Program-made: the position numbers and the translations under genes
The notes under the pieces: model-generated
Seen by the model: the letters and a program-made list of their open reading frames with translations, nothing else
What the model was told of the DNA's origin: nothing
Database searches by the model: none
Shown: piece by piece, positions 42,490 through 52,308 of the stretch
How positions within the stretch are numbered: position 1 is the first letter of the stretch
Layout: each line of letters begins with the position of its first letter
Origin: Salinibacterium sp.
GTDB lineage: Bacteria > Actinomycetota > Actinomycetes > Actinomycetales > Microbacteriaceae
Direction: 5' to 3'
Assembly (NCBI GenBank): GCA_025351795.1
Contig: JANXVG010000037.1
Location: forward strand, 30,496-94,495
DNA length: 64,000 nucleotides

Positions 42490-44181
42490 TCACCGGTGAG
42501 GGCGCAGACGGCGACTAAACCAGGAAAAAAAGACGAGGAATTCACGGTTACGCACGAGGACCAGAATCGCGGCGTACACGACGGCCATCGCTGCACCGAT
42601 TATGAGCATTGATGCCGCGGCCCCTCCCTTACTCGCGACTGCGAAGCCACCCGCGTGCAGGCCACCGAAAACAACCAAGAGTGCGAAGCCCACGGCGGCG
42701 GCGGGAAGCACGGCGAGCAGATACTGCCCGAAAGCGGGGAGCACGCCACGGGCACCCACCCCGCCTATCTGCTTACGCAGCAGAACGAACGAGACGAGAG
42801 CCTGAACACTGCCGGCAAGTGTCGTGATGAGCGCAATCCCCACCGCAATCCATTCGCCGGGAAGGTGGGCCACCACGAGTAGTGCGCCGGCCACAAAAAC
42901 GACAGCTTGGATCGCCTGCACCAGGAACGGCGTACGGGTGTCTTCGATCGCGTAGAACGTGCGTTGCATGATGAAGAGCACGGTAAAAGGAATCAGTCCA
43001 ACGAGGTAAGCGATCACCACATTGCCCATGCCCAGTACGTCGGCGAATGACTGCTGCGGCGAGCCATTCGTGCCCGCGAACAGCGCACTGAACGGGTATG
43101 CAAGAACCCCGAGGCCGCCTGCTGCGAATACGATCACGAGCAGAATCGACCTGAGCGACCGCGCGACGTCGTCACGGACGGACGCGATTTCTCCATCGCG
43201 AGCGTGGCCGCTCATCTTGGTGAAGTAGGCGGTGCCGATCGACACCGTAACGATCGAATGCGGGAGCATGAAAATGAGCCAGGCAAAGCGCAGCACGGCG
43301 ACCGAGGGATTCTCCTGGCCGGCCGTCAGCGCAACGTTGGTCTCGACGACGCCGGCGAGTTGGTTGATCAGGATCATGCCGAACACCCACGCAGCTGCCT
43401 TGCCGGTTCTGCCGAGGCCCACACCGCGCCAGCGGAAGTCTGGGCGATAGGTGAGCCCGGTGCGCTTCCAAAAAACCAGCAGGATGATGGCCTGGCTCGC
43501 AACCCCGAGGGTCGCAGTTCCTGCGATCAGGGCGATCATTTCCGGGGTCCAGCTCGCTGCGTCATTGTGGCCGGGTGCTACCCCGAACACGAGCGCGAAG
43601 ACGAGGAGTCCCCCGATAGCGACCACGTTGTTGATAACAGGAGCCCAGGTGAATGGACCGAATATTTTGCGTGCGTTCAGCACCTCGCCCAGAAGGCTGT
43701 ACACAGCGTAAAAAAGTATCTGCGGTAGACACCAGTATGCAAAGGTCGTGGCAAGAGCGAACTCGCGTGAACTGAGCCCCATTCCAATTTGGGCATATAG
43801 TCCGACCAGCAGCGGAGCCGCGAGTGTGGCAACGATAGCCACCCCAAGGAATGCAACAACGCCGAGGGTAACAAGCCGGTTGATGAAGAGTTGTCCGCCA
43901 TCGGCATGCAGACCCGCTCGCACAATCTGCGGCACGAGCACAGCGCTCAACAGACCGCCCGCAATGATCGCGTAAATATTGTTGGGCAATTGGTTAGCGA
44001 GGGCGAAGGTGTTGGCGCCAGCGTTCTGCGTCCCAACCACGTAAGCGAGAACCAGCGCACTCGCGAAACCCAGGATGCGCGATACCAGCGTGCCGCTCGC
44101 GAGCAGCGCGCTGGACCGCGCGAGCCCCGGTGCCGCATCCGCTCCCAGACCAGCGCCAGGCTCGCGGGGGAGCTTACTCAC
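42490..44181 (-). CDS. murJ: Lipid II flippase MurJ
   Basis: A MATE/MOP-type flippase of about 563 residues with around 14 membrane segments. It starts after the GTG at 44181, with VSKLPREP, and includes the family segment ASGTLVSRILGFASALVLAYVV. The start overlaps the DUF6049 stop by 8 bp. Compared with mycobacteria there is no C-terminal pseudokinase domain; the protein ends soon after the last membrane segment with RRLRPHR. The sigM gene found between murJ and trxB in mycobacteria is absent. Confidence 0.93.
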   Translation of the reverse strand: MSKLPREPGAGLGADAAPGLARSSALLASGTLVSRILGFASALVLAYVVGTQNAGANTFALANQLPNNIYAIIAGGLLSAVLVPQIVRAGLHADGGQLFINRLVTLGVVAFLGVAIVATLAAPLLVGLYAQIGMGLSSREFALATTFAYWCLPQILFYAVYSLLGEVLNARKIFGPFTWAPVINNVVAIGGLLVFALVFGVAPGHNDAASWTPEMIALIAGTATLGVASQAIILLVFWKRTGLTYRPDFRWRGVGLGRTGKAAAWVFGMILINQLAGVVETNVALTAGQENPSVAVLRFAWLIFMLPHSIVTVSIGTAYFTKMSGHARDGEIASVRDDVARSLRSILLVIVFAAGGLGVLAYPFSALFAGTNGSPQQSFADVLGMGNVVIAYLVGLIPFTVLFIMQRTFYAIEDTRTPFLVQAIQAVVFVAGALLVVAHLPGEWIAVGIALITTLAGSVQALVSFVLLRKQIGGVGARGVLPAFGQYLLAVLPAAAVGFALLVVFGGLHAGGFAVASKGGAAASMLIIGAAMAVVYAAILVLVRNREFLVFFSWFSRRLRPHR

Positions 44182-45835
44182 TCGCTGCCTTGCGACGACG
44201 AAGCACCGTTCGCACGATACCGAAAGCGAAGAAGAGCACCACCAGTGCGGCCAGGCCCACGGTGATGGGCGTTTCCCAACTTGCCTGCACGTTGAGCTCA
44301 ATCGTCGTATTGTGTCCGACCGCCACTCCCGTTCCGCTCGAGAGCGATACGTCGAGCAGCACGGTTCCGTTGGTAATCGCCTGCACGGGAATCTCGCCCT
44401 TACCTTGCGAATTGGCCGGAATGCTGAGCTTTACCCGACTGCTTTCTACCTTGAGTTGCGCGGTTTCTGGTCGCACAGCGATATACACCGTGATCGGGTA
44501 CGGCGACTCGTTGTTGACGTTGACGGGCAATGGCTTGAGGTTCGTCAACAGGTTGATGGTGCTGCTCTCGGCAACCTGCACGGAATTTCTCACGGCAACC
44601 GACTCCTGCACGAAGCGATCGAGCCCTGTTTGCCAATCAATTGGATCTGCGATCCACTGCGCCGAGAACAACGCGAGTACGTGGAGTCGGCGCTCGGCTG
44701 TGAGTTGTTCGGGACTATCGAGAACTGTGGCAAATTGCTCTTCTGCGCGTTCGGCGGCGGTGACGTTCGCGATCTGAGCAACAGGTCCTGGCGCGTGGTT
44801 CGCGTCGTCGATGGTCACGGCAGAGGGCGGCGCTGCGATGGCCGTCCGTAACGGATCGATCGCGACCGTGGGGATGCTGGCAATTGCATCGACTGTCTGT
44901 GCCAGTCGAGAGCCAATTCGCGGTACGTCGCGGCCGACTGTTACGACGATGCTACGTCGCTGTCCGTTCGCCGCCGCTCTGGCCCCACCGATAGCGGCTG
45001 TGAGCCGCGAGACGGCATCAGACCAGATCTCCAGTGTCGGCGCGACTGTCGCTTCTCGCATGAGCGAGGAGACCGTCTCGTCAGAGACCAGTACCGAGTG
45101 AGCGCCGCTCATTGCCGCTGCGTTCCCGGCGCGATTGGCCACGGCGACGTTGCGTGAACTCACGATGGTGGTGTGGAACCCGCTCGCGTCGAGTTTTCCG
45201 AGGGATGCGACGGCGACGGTACCTTCGACCGGCCAGGCAATGGAGGTGGTGGTGTAGGGCCAGGCCACGAGGCTGTCTGTCGTTGGATAGGGCCGAAGAC
45301 CGCCCTCTGGTCGTGCTGTGGAGGTCGGTATCGGCGTGGGTTGATCGGTGGGATTGGGGGTGACCACTGGAAGAAAGTTCTTTGCGACCAATGCGAAATC
45401 GAACGATTGCGGGCCGAGTACAGTCTGCGCGCCAGCCTCGAACTGGAGCGTGATATCTGAGTCGCCGTAGGCCAGCGGAAACGTCTCGTTCGTTGCGTTT
45501 GCCAACCGATCGAGCCACGCCGTCGCGGTCGGCGGTGCTGCATTACCGAGCACTCGGATCGATGCGAGGATCATCGGGTCGATGCCGATGGCAATGGGCC
45601 GATTGATCAGAGCATCGAGTTCGCGCGAGAGCACGCCACCCGGAGAGGTGAACTGCGTGAGTTCGTCTGCCGAGATGAGTCCGGTCGTTCCCGCTGGCAC
45701 GACCAGTGGAGCGATCACCGTCACGCGGATCGGAGGATCGGTCTGGGTGTCGGCGACTGCTGGCATGCCAGCGATCGCGCTACCAGCCAGCCCCAGAAGA
45801 ATCGCAAGTGCAGCGCGCACCGGCCTCATCGACAT
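44174..45835 (-). CDS. DUF6049 secreted/membrane protein
   Basis: A 553-residue protein with a signal peptide (MSMRPVRAALAILLGLAGSA, cleavage near ADTQ), a large extracytoplasmic region and a C-terminal membrane segment followed by a basic tail (RTVLRRRKAASE). It is the counterpart of mycobacterial Rv3909, whose gene also precedes murJ; the family role is not established. Starts at 45835 or 45829 are both possible. It is divergent from cca and overlaps murJ by 8 bp, which ties it to cell-wall synthesis. Confidence 0.88.
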   Translation of the reverse strand: MSMRPVRAALAILLGLAGSAIAGMPAVADTQTDPPIRVTVIAPLVVPAGTTGLISADELTQFTSPGGVLSRELDALINRPIAIGIDPMILASIRVLGNAAPPTATAWLDRLANATNETFPLAYGDSDITLQFEAGAQTVLGPQSFDFALVAKNFLPVVTPNPTDQPTPIPTSTARPEGGLRPYPTTDSLVAWPYTTTSIAWPVEGTVAVASLGKLDASGFHTTIVSSRNVAVANRAGNAAAMSGAHSVLVSDETVSSLMREATVAPTLEIWSDAVSRLTAAIGGARAAANGQRRSIVVTVGRDVPRIGSRLAQTVDAIASIPTVAIDPLRTAIAAPPSAVTIDDANHAPGPVAQIANVTAAERAEEQFATVLDSPEQLTAERRLHVLALFSAQWIADPIDWQTGLDRFVQESVAVRNSVQVAESSTINLLTNLKPLPVNVNNESPYPITVYIAVRPETAQLKVESSRVKLSIPANSQGKGEIPVQAITNGTVLLDVSLSSGTGVAVGHNTTIELNVQASWETPITVGLAALVVLFFAFGIVRTVLRRRKAASE

Positions 45836-45942
45836 GGGCTGACCCGGGAAACTCGCTCGGCCAGCATCCACTGAGTCTATTCCGATGCTCGTGGGCGGAC
45901 GCCGAACCCTAGGGCAAGCCAATGTGGGAAGCTAGGAGAATC

Positions 45943-47367
45943 ATGGAGACCGTCGCTTCGGCAATCCAGCGGCTGTCTGAACTCGCTGGTTCACCCCGCA
46001 TCGCGCGGCTCGCGCGCGCATTCGCCGACGCTGGGCACGAGTTGGCGCTTGTGGGCGGTCCGGTTCGGGATGCTTTTCTCGGTCGGCCGCTCAATGACCT
46101 CGATTTTACGACGAGCGCGAGCCCGGATCAGACGATCGCGCTCGTCGCACCCATTGCAGACGCCCACTGGGACATTGGGCGTGCTTTCGGCACAATTGGC
46201 GCGAAGTTTGGCAACGAGACAGTGGAAATTACCACCTATCGAGTTGACGCCTACGACGGGGAGACGCGCAAGCCTGTTGTTGAATTCGGCGAGTCGCTGG
46301 AGGGTGATCTCGTGCGACGCGACTTTACCGTCAACGCGATGGCGCTGCGGCTTCCCGAACTTGTGCTCGTCGATCCCTCGGGAGGCCTCGACGACCTGTT
46401 CGCGCGCACGCTAACCACACCGGGTGCACCGGAAGTGTCGTTCGGCGACGACCCGTTGCGCATGCTGCGCGCGGCCAGATTTACGTCCCAGTTGGGGTTC
46501 GTGGTCGACGCAGCGACGACGACCGCGATGCGAGAACTTGCCGGCCGTCTGCCCATCGTGAGTGCCGAGCGAGTGCGCGACGAGTTGTCAAAACTTCTGA
46601 AAACAGACGACCCAGTACGCGGCATCCGCTTGCTTGTTGACACTGGCGTCGCAGGCATCGTTCTGCCTGAAGTACCTGGTCTGCGCCTCGAAGTGGATGA
46701 GCACGCACACCACAAAGACGTGTACGAGCACAGCCTCACGGTTCTGACGCAAGCGATTGAGCTTGAGAATTCGAGGCATCCGGGCAAGGCACCAGACCTA
46801 GTGGTGCGACTTGCGGCACTACTGCACGATATCGGCAAGCCTGCGACGCGCAAGATCGAGTCTGGCGGCGTCGTCACCTTTCATCATCACGATGTTGTCG
46901 GTGCGAAGCTCGCGGCAAAACGGCTCGGAGCTCTTCGATTCGACAAAGACACGATCTCGGCGGTGAGCCGCCTGATCGAACTGCACCTGCGTTTCTTTGG
47001 CTACACCGATGGGGCGTGGACCGACTCCGCCGTGCGTAGGTACGTGCGCGACGCTGGCCCGCACCTCGAGCGACTGCACATTCTCACGCGAGCCGACGTG
47101 ACAACCCGCAACACCCGTAAGGCTGACCGGCTGTCATTTGCGTACGACAACCTCGAGGAGCGCATCACCGCAATCAGTGAGGCCGAGGGCATCGCCGCGG
47201 TGCGTCCCGACCTCGATGGTGAAGCGATCATGCGCATCCTGGGGGTGAAGCCAGGGCCCGAGGTCGGCGACGCGTACCGCTTCCTGCTCGAATTGAGGCT
47301 GGATGAGGGTCCGCTTGGCGAGGACGTGGCCGAAGCTCGGCTGCGCAGTTGGTACGCAGCAAAATAG
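45943..47367 (+). CDS. cca: CCA tRNA nucleotidyltransferase
   Basis: A class II polymerase that adds or repairs 3' CCA on tRNAs, needed here because the tRNA genes seen do not encode complete CCA. The 474-residue protein has the catalytic LVGGPVRDAFLGRPLNDLDF, the region RDFTVNAMAL, and an HD domain with AALLHDIGKPATR. The ATG at 45943 is favoured by AGGAGA upstream; 45922 is an alternative. Mycobacteria place a NUDIX gene (mutT4) between pcnA and the DUF6049 gene; it is absent here. Confidence 0.93.
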   Translation: METVASAIQRLSELAGSPRIARLARAFADAGHELALVGGPVRDAFLGRPLNDLDFTTSASPDQTIALVAPIADAHWDIGRAFGTIGAKFGNETVEITTYRVDAYDGETRKPVVEFGESLEGDLVRRDFTVNAMALRLPELVLVDPSGGLDDLFARTLTTPGAPEVSFGDDPLRMLRAARFTSQLGFVVDAATTTAMRELAGRLPIVSAERVRDELSKLLKTDDPVRGIRLLVDTGVAGIVLPEVPGLRLEVDEHAHHKDVYEHSLTVLTQAIELENSRHPGKAPDLVVRLAALLHDIGKPATRKIESGGVVTFHHHDVVGAKLAAKRLGALRFDKDTISAVSRLIELHLRFFGYTDGAWTDSAVRRYVRDAGPHLERLHILTRADVTTRNTRKADRLSFAYDNLEERITAISEAEGIAAVRPDLDGEAIMRILGVKPGPEVGDAYRFLLELRLDEGPLGEDVAEARLRSWYAAK

Positions 47368-47451
47368 CTAGTGGGTCATCGCGGCCGGAGAGCAGTTCTT
47401 CCGCCGCCGCCAATGAGCAGGTGTGAACTTCACCGTAGGCGCGCCAGCAGG

Positions 47452-48525
47452 TCAGCTCGCGTGACTACGGAGCCACTCCTCGAGCAACTCGCGCGCTACG
47501 GGGTCGGAGTGCTGTTCGGGTGGCGACTTCATAAAGTAAGCGGATGCCGCAACCACCGGTCCGCCGAGCCCCGCGTCACGCGCAACCTTGGCGACTCGCA
47601 CTGCATCAATCACCACGCCAGCGGAGTTGGGTGAGTCCCACACCTCAAGCTTGTACTCGAGTGAGGTCGGCGCATTGCCAAAGCCATGCCCCTCAAGTCG
47701 CACGAACGCGAGCTTGCGGTCGTCGAGCCATGGAACGTAGTCGCTTGGGCCGATGTGTACGTTGCGCGGGTCGATCCGAGTGTCGAGGTTGCTCGTCACC
47801 GATTGCGTCTTGGAAATCTTCTTCGACTCGAGCCTGCGGCGTTCCAGCATGTTTTTGAAGTCCATATTTCCGCCGACGTTGAGCTGATACGTGCGGTCGA
47901 GCACGAGTCCGCGCTCCTCGAACAGCCGTGCGAGAACGCGATGGGTGATGGTCGCGCCCAGTTGGCTCTTGATGTCGTCCCCGACAATGGGAACCCCCGC
48001 AGCCGTGAAGCGAGCCGCCCACCCGGGATCACTCGCGATAAAAACTGGCAGCGCATTGACGAACGCGACCCCGGCATCGATGGCCGCCTGGGCGTAGAAG
48101 CGAGCAGCCTCTTCCGATCCCACGGGAAGGTAACAGACGAGCACGTCGGCACCACTGTCACGCAGAGCTTGCGAAACATTGACGGCGGTCGCCCCCGATT
48201 CCACGACGATTTCGCGATAATACTCTCCGAGACCGTCCAAGGTCGGCCCGCGCTGCACGACGACACCGAGGTCGGCAACCGACGCGAAACGATACGAGTT
48301 GTTTTCGCTCGCCCAAATGGCCTCAGAGAGATCGAGACCGACTTTGGCTGCGTCCACGTCGAACGCCGCCACGAACTCGATATCGCCAACGGCATGACCA
48401 CCGAGACGATTGTGCATGAGACCGGGGATGAGCTCTCCCTCCGCGGCATTGGCGTAGAAGGTCACTCCTTGCACGAGAGAACTCGCGCAATTTCCGACAC
48501 CGGCGATGGCAACGCGGACAGTCAT
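47452..48525 (-). CDS. ino1: Inositol-3-phosphate synthase
   Basis: This enzyme converts glucose 6-phosphate to L-myo-inositol 1-phosphate, the start of inositol, mycothiol and phosphatidylinositol synthesis. The 357-residue length is that of the actinobacterial/archaeal short form. Motifs are [16 protein letters not shown] at the N-terminal NAD site, and [27 protein letters not shown] and [17 protein letters not shown]. It is divergent from rpsF and converges with cca. Confidence 0.95.
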   Translation of the reverse strand: MTVRVAIAGVGNCASSLVQGVTFYANAAEGELIPGLMHNRLGGHAVGDIEFVAAFDVDAAKVGLDLSEAIWASENNSYRFASVADLGVVVQRGPTLDGLGEYYREIVVESGATAVNVSQALRDSGADVLVCYLPVGSEEAARFYAQAAIDAGVAFVNALPVFIASDPGWAARFTAAGVPIVGDDIKSQLGATITHRVLARLFEERGLVLDRTYQLNVGGNMDFKNMLERRRLESKKISKTQSVTSNLDTRIDPRNVHIGPSDYVPWLDDRKLAFVRLEGHGFGNAPTSLEYKLEVWDSPNSAGVVIDAVRVAKVARDAGLGGPVVAASAYFMKSPPEQHSDPVARELLEEWLRSHAS

Positions 48526-48539
48526 GAGTACAGCTTTCC

Positions 48540-48569
48540 TTGAATCGTGCGGTGGTGTCGGTCTAGAAT
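48540..48569 (+). promoter_or_regulatory. Promoter of the rpsF operon
   Basis: TTGAAT at 48540-48545 and TAGAAT at 48564-48569, separated by 18 bp, form a strong primary-sigma promoter. It lies 93 bp upstream of rpsF. Confidence 0.65.
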
Positions 48570-48662
48570 AGGCAGGTTGTCTGGCAGCAATGTCCGAACA
48601 ACCGTCAACACCCTCCTGTTGCAGATCGTCTGCAACCGTTCTAGTCCGAAGGAGGTGGGTTT
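48570..48662 (+). promoter_or_regulatory. Structured rpsF leader, possible S6:S18 autoregulatory element
   Basis: The 93-nt leader can form GGTTGT/ACAACC (48575-48580 with 48598-48603) enclosing TGTCCGA, and GTTGCAG/CTGCAAC (48618-48624 with 48630-48636). CCTCC at 48612-48616 can pair with the rpsF ribosome-binding site GGAGG at 48651-48655. S6:S18 control of such leaders is known in other bacteria. Here it is inferred from structure and position. Confidence 0.5.
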
Positions 48663-49205
48663 ATGACGCACCAGTACGAACTTATGGTGATCCTCGATCC
48701 AGAGATCGATGAGCGCACCGTGGCACCCAGCCTAGACAAGTTCCTCAATGTCATTCGTGCCGACGGTGGAACCATCGACCACATCGATATTTGGGGTCGC
48801 CGCCGTTTGGCGTATGAGATCAATAAGAAGACCGAAGGCATCTACGCGGTCGTGCAGCTGACGGCGAACTCGTCGGCGACCGTCGAGCTTGACCGCCAGT
48901 TGAAGCTCAGCGAAGCCGTTATGCGAACCAAGGTTCTCCGCGCGGAAGAGGGTATCGCTCAAGTGGCAGCTGCGAAGAAGGCAGCGGACGAGAAGGCCGC
49001 CCGCAAGGCAGCAGCTCCTCCGAAGGCTTCGGCTGCAGTCAAGACTGAGGTAGCAACTCCCGCAGATCCTGCCGCTTCGGCGGTCAAGGTCGAAACGCCC
49101 ACCCCCACTCCGAAGGCAGTCCCAACGGCTGTCGTCGAAGCCGATGCTCCGGTCGTTGCCTCGACGGCTGTTTCGGTGGACGCCGACGAGAAGGCCTCAG
49201 AGTAG
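48663..49205 (+). CDS. rpsF: 30S ribosomal protein S6 with long low-complexity tail
   Basis: Residues 1-95 are a normal S6 fold: [40 protein letters not shown] and the basic C-terminal strand. Residues ~100-180 form an Ala/Val/Thr/Pro/Lys-rich tail ([38 protein letters not shown]), about twice the usual length of the protein. A strong GGAGG lies before the ATG. It starts the rpsF-ssb-rpsR-rplI operon. Confidence 0.95.
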   Translation: MTHQYELMVILDPEIDERTVAPSLDKFLNVIRADGGTIDHIDIWGRRRLAYEINKKTEGIYAVVQLTANSSATVELDRQLKLSEAVMRTKVLRAEEGIAQVAAAKKAADEKAARKAAAPPKASAAVKTEVATPADPAASAVKVETPTPTPKAVPTAVVEADAPVVASTAVSVDADEKASE

Positions 49206-49207
49206 TC

Positions 49208-49708
49208 ATGGCTGGCGAGACCGTCATCACCGTAGTGGGAAACCTCACGGCTGACCCCGAACTGCGCTACACGCAGAGCGGGCTCGCGGTTGCGAACTTC
49301 ACGATCGCCTCGACGCCCCGCAGCTTCGACCGTGCGAGCAATGACTGGAAAGACGGCGAAGCGCTGTTTATCCGAGCGAGTGTTTGGCGTGAATTCGCCG
49401 AACATGTCGCGGGATCCCTGACCAAGGGATCCAGAGTCATCGCAACCGGTCGACTCAAGCAGCGGTCGTACGAGACGAAGGAAGGCGAGAAGCGTACGAG
49501 CATTGAGCTTGAGGTGGACGAAATTGGTCCATCGCTTCGCTACGCCACTGCTCAGGTCACGCGTGCGGCAGCATCCGCTCGCGAGGGTGGAGCGCCGCGC
49601 GGCGGTGGTCAAACCGTCGAAGAGCCGTGGGCGGCATCGGCCCCGGAACCCTCCGCTGGCGACGTGTGGAACACGCCGGGCAGCTACACAGACGAGACGC
49701 CTTTCTAG
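49208..49708 (+). CDS. ssb: Single-stranded DNA-binding protein
   Basis: A 166-residue SSB. The OB fold spans about residues 1-115 ([49 protein letters not shown]). A Gly/Pro/Ala linker follows, and the acidic C-terminal tip is TDETPF, the docking point for partner proteins. It begins 3 bp after the rpsF stop. Confidence 0.97.
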   Translation: MAGETVITVVGNLTADPELRYTQSGLAVANFTIASTPRSFDRASNDWKDGEALFIRASVWREFAEHVAGSLTKGSRVIATGRLKQRSYETKEGEKRTSIELEVDEIGPSLRYATAQVTRAAASAREGGAPRGGGQTVEEPWAASAPEPSAGDVWNTPGSYTDETPF

Positions 49709-49740
49709 GCGTCCCACTACTTAGTAAGGAACAAAAAAAC

Positions 49741-50004
49741 ATGGCAGGCAAGAGCAGCGGCGACCGCCGCAAGCCGATTCGCAAGGGCAAGGACGGCAAG
49801 AACGCCGCCCCAGCCAAGGCGATCCGTGTCGGCGTCATTGACTACAAAGACGTCGCAACCCTCCGCAAGTTCATCTCAGAGCGTGGAAAGATCCGCGCTC
49901 GCCGCATCACCGGTGTCTCAGTCCAGGAACAGCGCCTCATCGCAACGGCCGTCAAGAACGCCCGTGAGATGGCGTTGCTGCCCTACGCCGGCTCAGGCCG
50001 TTAA
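49741..50004 (+). CDS. rpsR: 30S ribosomal protein S18
   Basis: An 87-residue basic S18 ([62 protein letters not shown]). There is no cysteine, so it is the zinc-free form. AAGGAA lies ahead of the ATG. It is the partner of S6 in the platform of the 30S subunit. Confidence 0.97.
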   Translation: MAGKSSGDRRKPIRKGKDGKNAAPAKAIRVGVIDYKDVATLRKFISERGKIRARRITGVSVQEQRLIATAVKNAREMALLPYAGSGR

Positions 50005-50016
50005 GGAGCCACCGAT

Positions 50017-50469
50017 ATGTCAAAGCTCATTCTCACCCACGAGGTCACCGGCCTCGGGGCTCCGGGAGACGTCGTTGACGTCAAGAACGGGTTTGCTCGC
50101 AACTATCTCATCCCTCAGGGCTTCGCTGTAGCGTGGACCCGCGGTGGCGAGAAGCAGATCGAGTCGATCAAGGCCGCGCGCGTCTCACGCGAGCATGCAA
50201 CCCTCGAAGAGGCGCAAGACCTCAAGGCGAAGCTTCAGGCTGCCGTTGTGAAGCTCACCGTGAAGGCGGGCGAGGGCGGTCGCCTGTTCGGTTCGGTCAA
50301 GACCGCGGATGTGGCGGATGCGGTCGCTGCAGCAGGTCTCGGTTCCGTCGACAAGCGCAAGATAGAGATCACCAGCCCCATCAAGCTGACGGGCGAACAC
50401 GAGGCGACGGTTCGCCTGCGTGACGACATCGTCGCGACCATCACCCTCCAGGTGGTCGCTGCTAAGTAG
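50017..50469 (+). CDS. rplI: 50S ribosomal protein L9
   Basis: A 150-residue L9 with the N-terminal domain ([36 protein letters not shown]), a connecting helix, and a C-terminal domain ([31 protein letters not shown]). Last gene of the operon; a terminator follows. Confidence 0.97.
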   Translation: MSKLILTHEVTGLGAPGDVVDVKNGFARNYLIPQGFAVAWTRGGEKQIESIKAARVSREHATLEEAQDLKAKLQAAVVKLTVKAGEGGRLFGSVKTADVADAVAAAGLGSVDKRKIEITSPIKLTGEHEATVRLRDDIVATITLQVVAAK

Positions 50470-50480
50470 GCGCTCATGAC

Positions 50481-50513
50481 AGGGGGGTGGCCGCTTGCGG
50501 CTACCCCCCTTTG
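50481..50513 (+). terminator. Rho-independent terminator after rplI
   Basis: AGGGGGGTGGCCGC and GCGGCTACCCCCCT pair over 14 bp with one G-U, loop TT, followed by TTT. It ends the rpsF-rplI operon and separates it from dnaB. Confidence 0.88.
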
Positions 50514-50864
50514 TGGGTGGATTTAGCGGAAAATTGTGCACAGGCCCGCGTGTCAATAGCCAACCCTCAAGCAGCACTATAAACATATTTCTACACACAT
50601 AGCATTTTCCATAAAAATGCTGGTCAGAAGCTGATCCTGAACTCAAAATAGCAAGTTACTCACAATTTTCTCCACAGCTTGCTCACACCGACACCGGCGT
50701 TTCACCCACGTTGTGCACAGCACCATCCACAGGTCGAGTTGTCAGGCGTGCCCATCGCTCGTACTGTGAGGCAGCGGAGACGGGGACAACTGGCATCCGA
50801 TAATGGAGTGTCTGTGGTTGCGGCTAAACCGGAGGCAATAGCGTCAGTCGTTGGGAGGATCCGC
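50514..50864. other. Intergenic region upstream of dnaB, AT-rich with DnaA-box-like sites
   Basis: A 351-bp stretch without a supported gene. Around 50578-50660 it is much richer in A and T than its surroundings and holds a stem AGCATTTT/AAAATGCT (50601-50608 with 50614-50621). DnaA-box-like TTCTCCACA (50668-50676) and CCATCCACA (50723-50731) follow, plus two TTGTGCACA (50536-50544 region and 50711-50719). It probably contains the dnaB promoter. Confidence 0.5.
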
Positions 50865-52256
50865 ATGTCCGTTGCACACCTAGGGCTCACCACTGACCAG
50901 CGACACGGCGGCGAATCGCGCGGTTCGGATCAGCGCGTCGATCGCGTTCCTCCCCACGATCTCCTTGCCGAGCAAAGTGCCATTGGTGGAATGCTCCTGA
51001 GCAAAGATGCAGTCGCCGACGTCATCGAGGTTGTGCGCGGCATCGATTTTTACATTCCGAAGCACGAGATAATTTTCGACGCGATCCTTGCGCTCTACTC
51101 TCACGGTGAGCCCACCGATGTCATCGCGGTCACCGACGAGTTGACGAAGTCAGGTGAGCTCAGCCGCGCGGGCGGTGCCGAGTATCTTCACACCCTCACG
51201 GGCCTCGTGCCGACCGCGGCGAATGCTGGGTTCTATTCCTCGATTGTCGCCGAGAAAGCAGTCTTGCGTCGCTTGGTTGAGGCCGGCACCCGCATCGTTC
51301 AGATGGGGTATGCAAGCGAGGGCGAGGTCGTCGATCTGGTCAACAATGCGCAGGCTGAGATCTACGCGGTGACGGGCGGCGTCGAGGCGGAAGACTTCGT
51401 TCCACTCACCGACGCCGTCACCACTGCTATCGACGAGATCGAGGCCGCGCGCGGCCGGGACGGCAAGATGGTAGGCGTGCCGACCGGGTTTGCCGAACTC
51501 GATGAACTTACCAACGGGCTGCATCCCGGCCAACTCATCATCCTGGCCGCGCGACCAGCGCTCGGTAAGTCGACTCTCGGTCTCGACATCGCGCGCGCAG
51601 CCGCCATCCACAACGACCTCCCGACCATCATCTTCTCGCTCGAAATGGGTCGCAGCGAGATCGCGATGCGCTTGCTATCTGCCGAGTCATCTGTCGGACT
51701 CCAGAGCATGCGCAAGGGTACCGTGCACGCTAACGACTGGACGACCATCGCCCAGACGCGGGGACGCATCAACGATGCTCCGCTCTACATCGACGACAGT
51801 CCGAACATGACACTCGTCGAGATTCGCGCAAAATGTCGCAGGCTGAAGCAGAAGGTCGGCCTGAAAATGGTGATCATCGACTATTTGCAGCTCATGACGA
51901 GCGGTAAGAAAGTTGAGTCTCGACAGCAGGAGGTGAGCGAGTTCTCCCGCGCTCTCAAACTTCTCGCCAAAGAGCTCGAGGTTCCAGTCATCGCGATTTC
52001 GCAGCTCAACCGTGGTCCTGAGCAGCGCGCCGACAAGAAACCTGCGCTCTCTGACCTCCGCGAGTCTGGCTCGCTCGAGCAAGATGCTGACATGGTCATC
52101 CTGTTGCACCGCGAAAGCGCCTACGAAGCCGAGAACCCACGTGCTGGTGAAGCCGACCTGATTATTGCGAAACACCGCAACGGGCCCACGCGCACGATCA
52201 CGGTTGGATTCCACGGTCACTTCTCCCGGTTCGTGGATCTACCGCCGGGCAGCTAA
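50865..52256 (+). CDS. dnaB: Replicative DNA helicase DnaB
   Basis: A hexameric 5'-3' helicase, 463 residues from the ATG at 50865, which has GGGAGG 6 nt upstream. The N-terminal domain begins DLLAEQSAIGGMLLSKDAV. The RecA-like domain has Walker A AARPALGKSTLGLD, FSLEMGRSEIAMRL, Walker B LKMVIIDYLQLM, and SQLNRGPEQRADKKPALSDL with the C-terminal arginine-finger region. No intein is present, unlike in mycobacteria. Its loader DciA is encoded near gyrB. Confidence 0.96.
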   Translation: MSVAHLGLTTDQRHGGESRGSDQRVDRVPPHDLLAEQSAIGGMLLSKDAVADVIEVVRGIDFYIPKHEIIFDAILALYSHGEPTDVIAVTDELTKSGELSRAGGAEYLHTLTGLVPTAANAGFYSSIVAEKAVLRRLVEAGTRIVQMGYASEGEVVDLVNNAQAEIYAVTGGVEAEDFVPLTDAVTTAIDEIEAARGRDGKMVGVPTGFAELDELTNGLHPGQLIILAARPALGKSTLGLDIARAAAIHNDLPTIIFSLEMGRSEIAMRLLSAESSVGLQSMRKGTVHANDWTTIAQTRGRINDAPLYIDDSPNMTLVEIRAKCRRLKQKVGLKMVIIDYLQLMTSGKKVESRQQEVSEFSRALKLLAKELEVPVIAISQLNRGPEQRADKKPALSDLRESGSLEQDADMVILLHRESAYEAENPRAGEADLIIAKHRNGPTRTITVGFHGHFSRFVDLPPGS

Positions 52257-52308
52257 CCAGCTTCGAAGACGTAAACTGTGATCCTCGCTGAAGAATGAGG
52301 TCATAGTC

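Noticed and set aside
50865..52256. Possible intein in DnaB
   Set aside because: Mycobacterial DnaB often has one, but here the P-loop and downstream motifs are uninterrupted and the length is normal.
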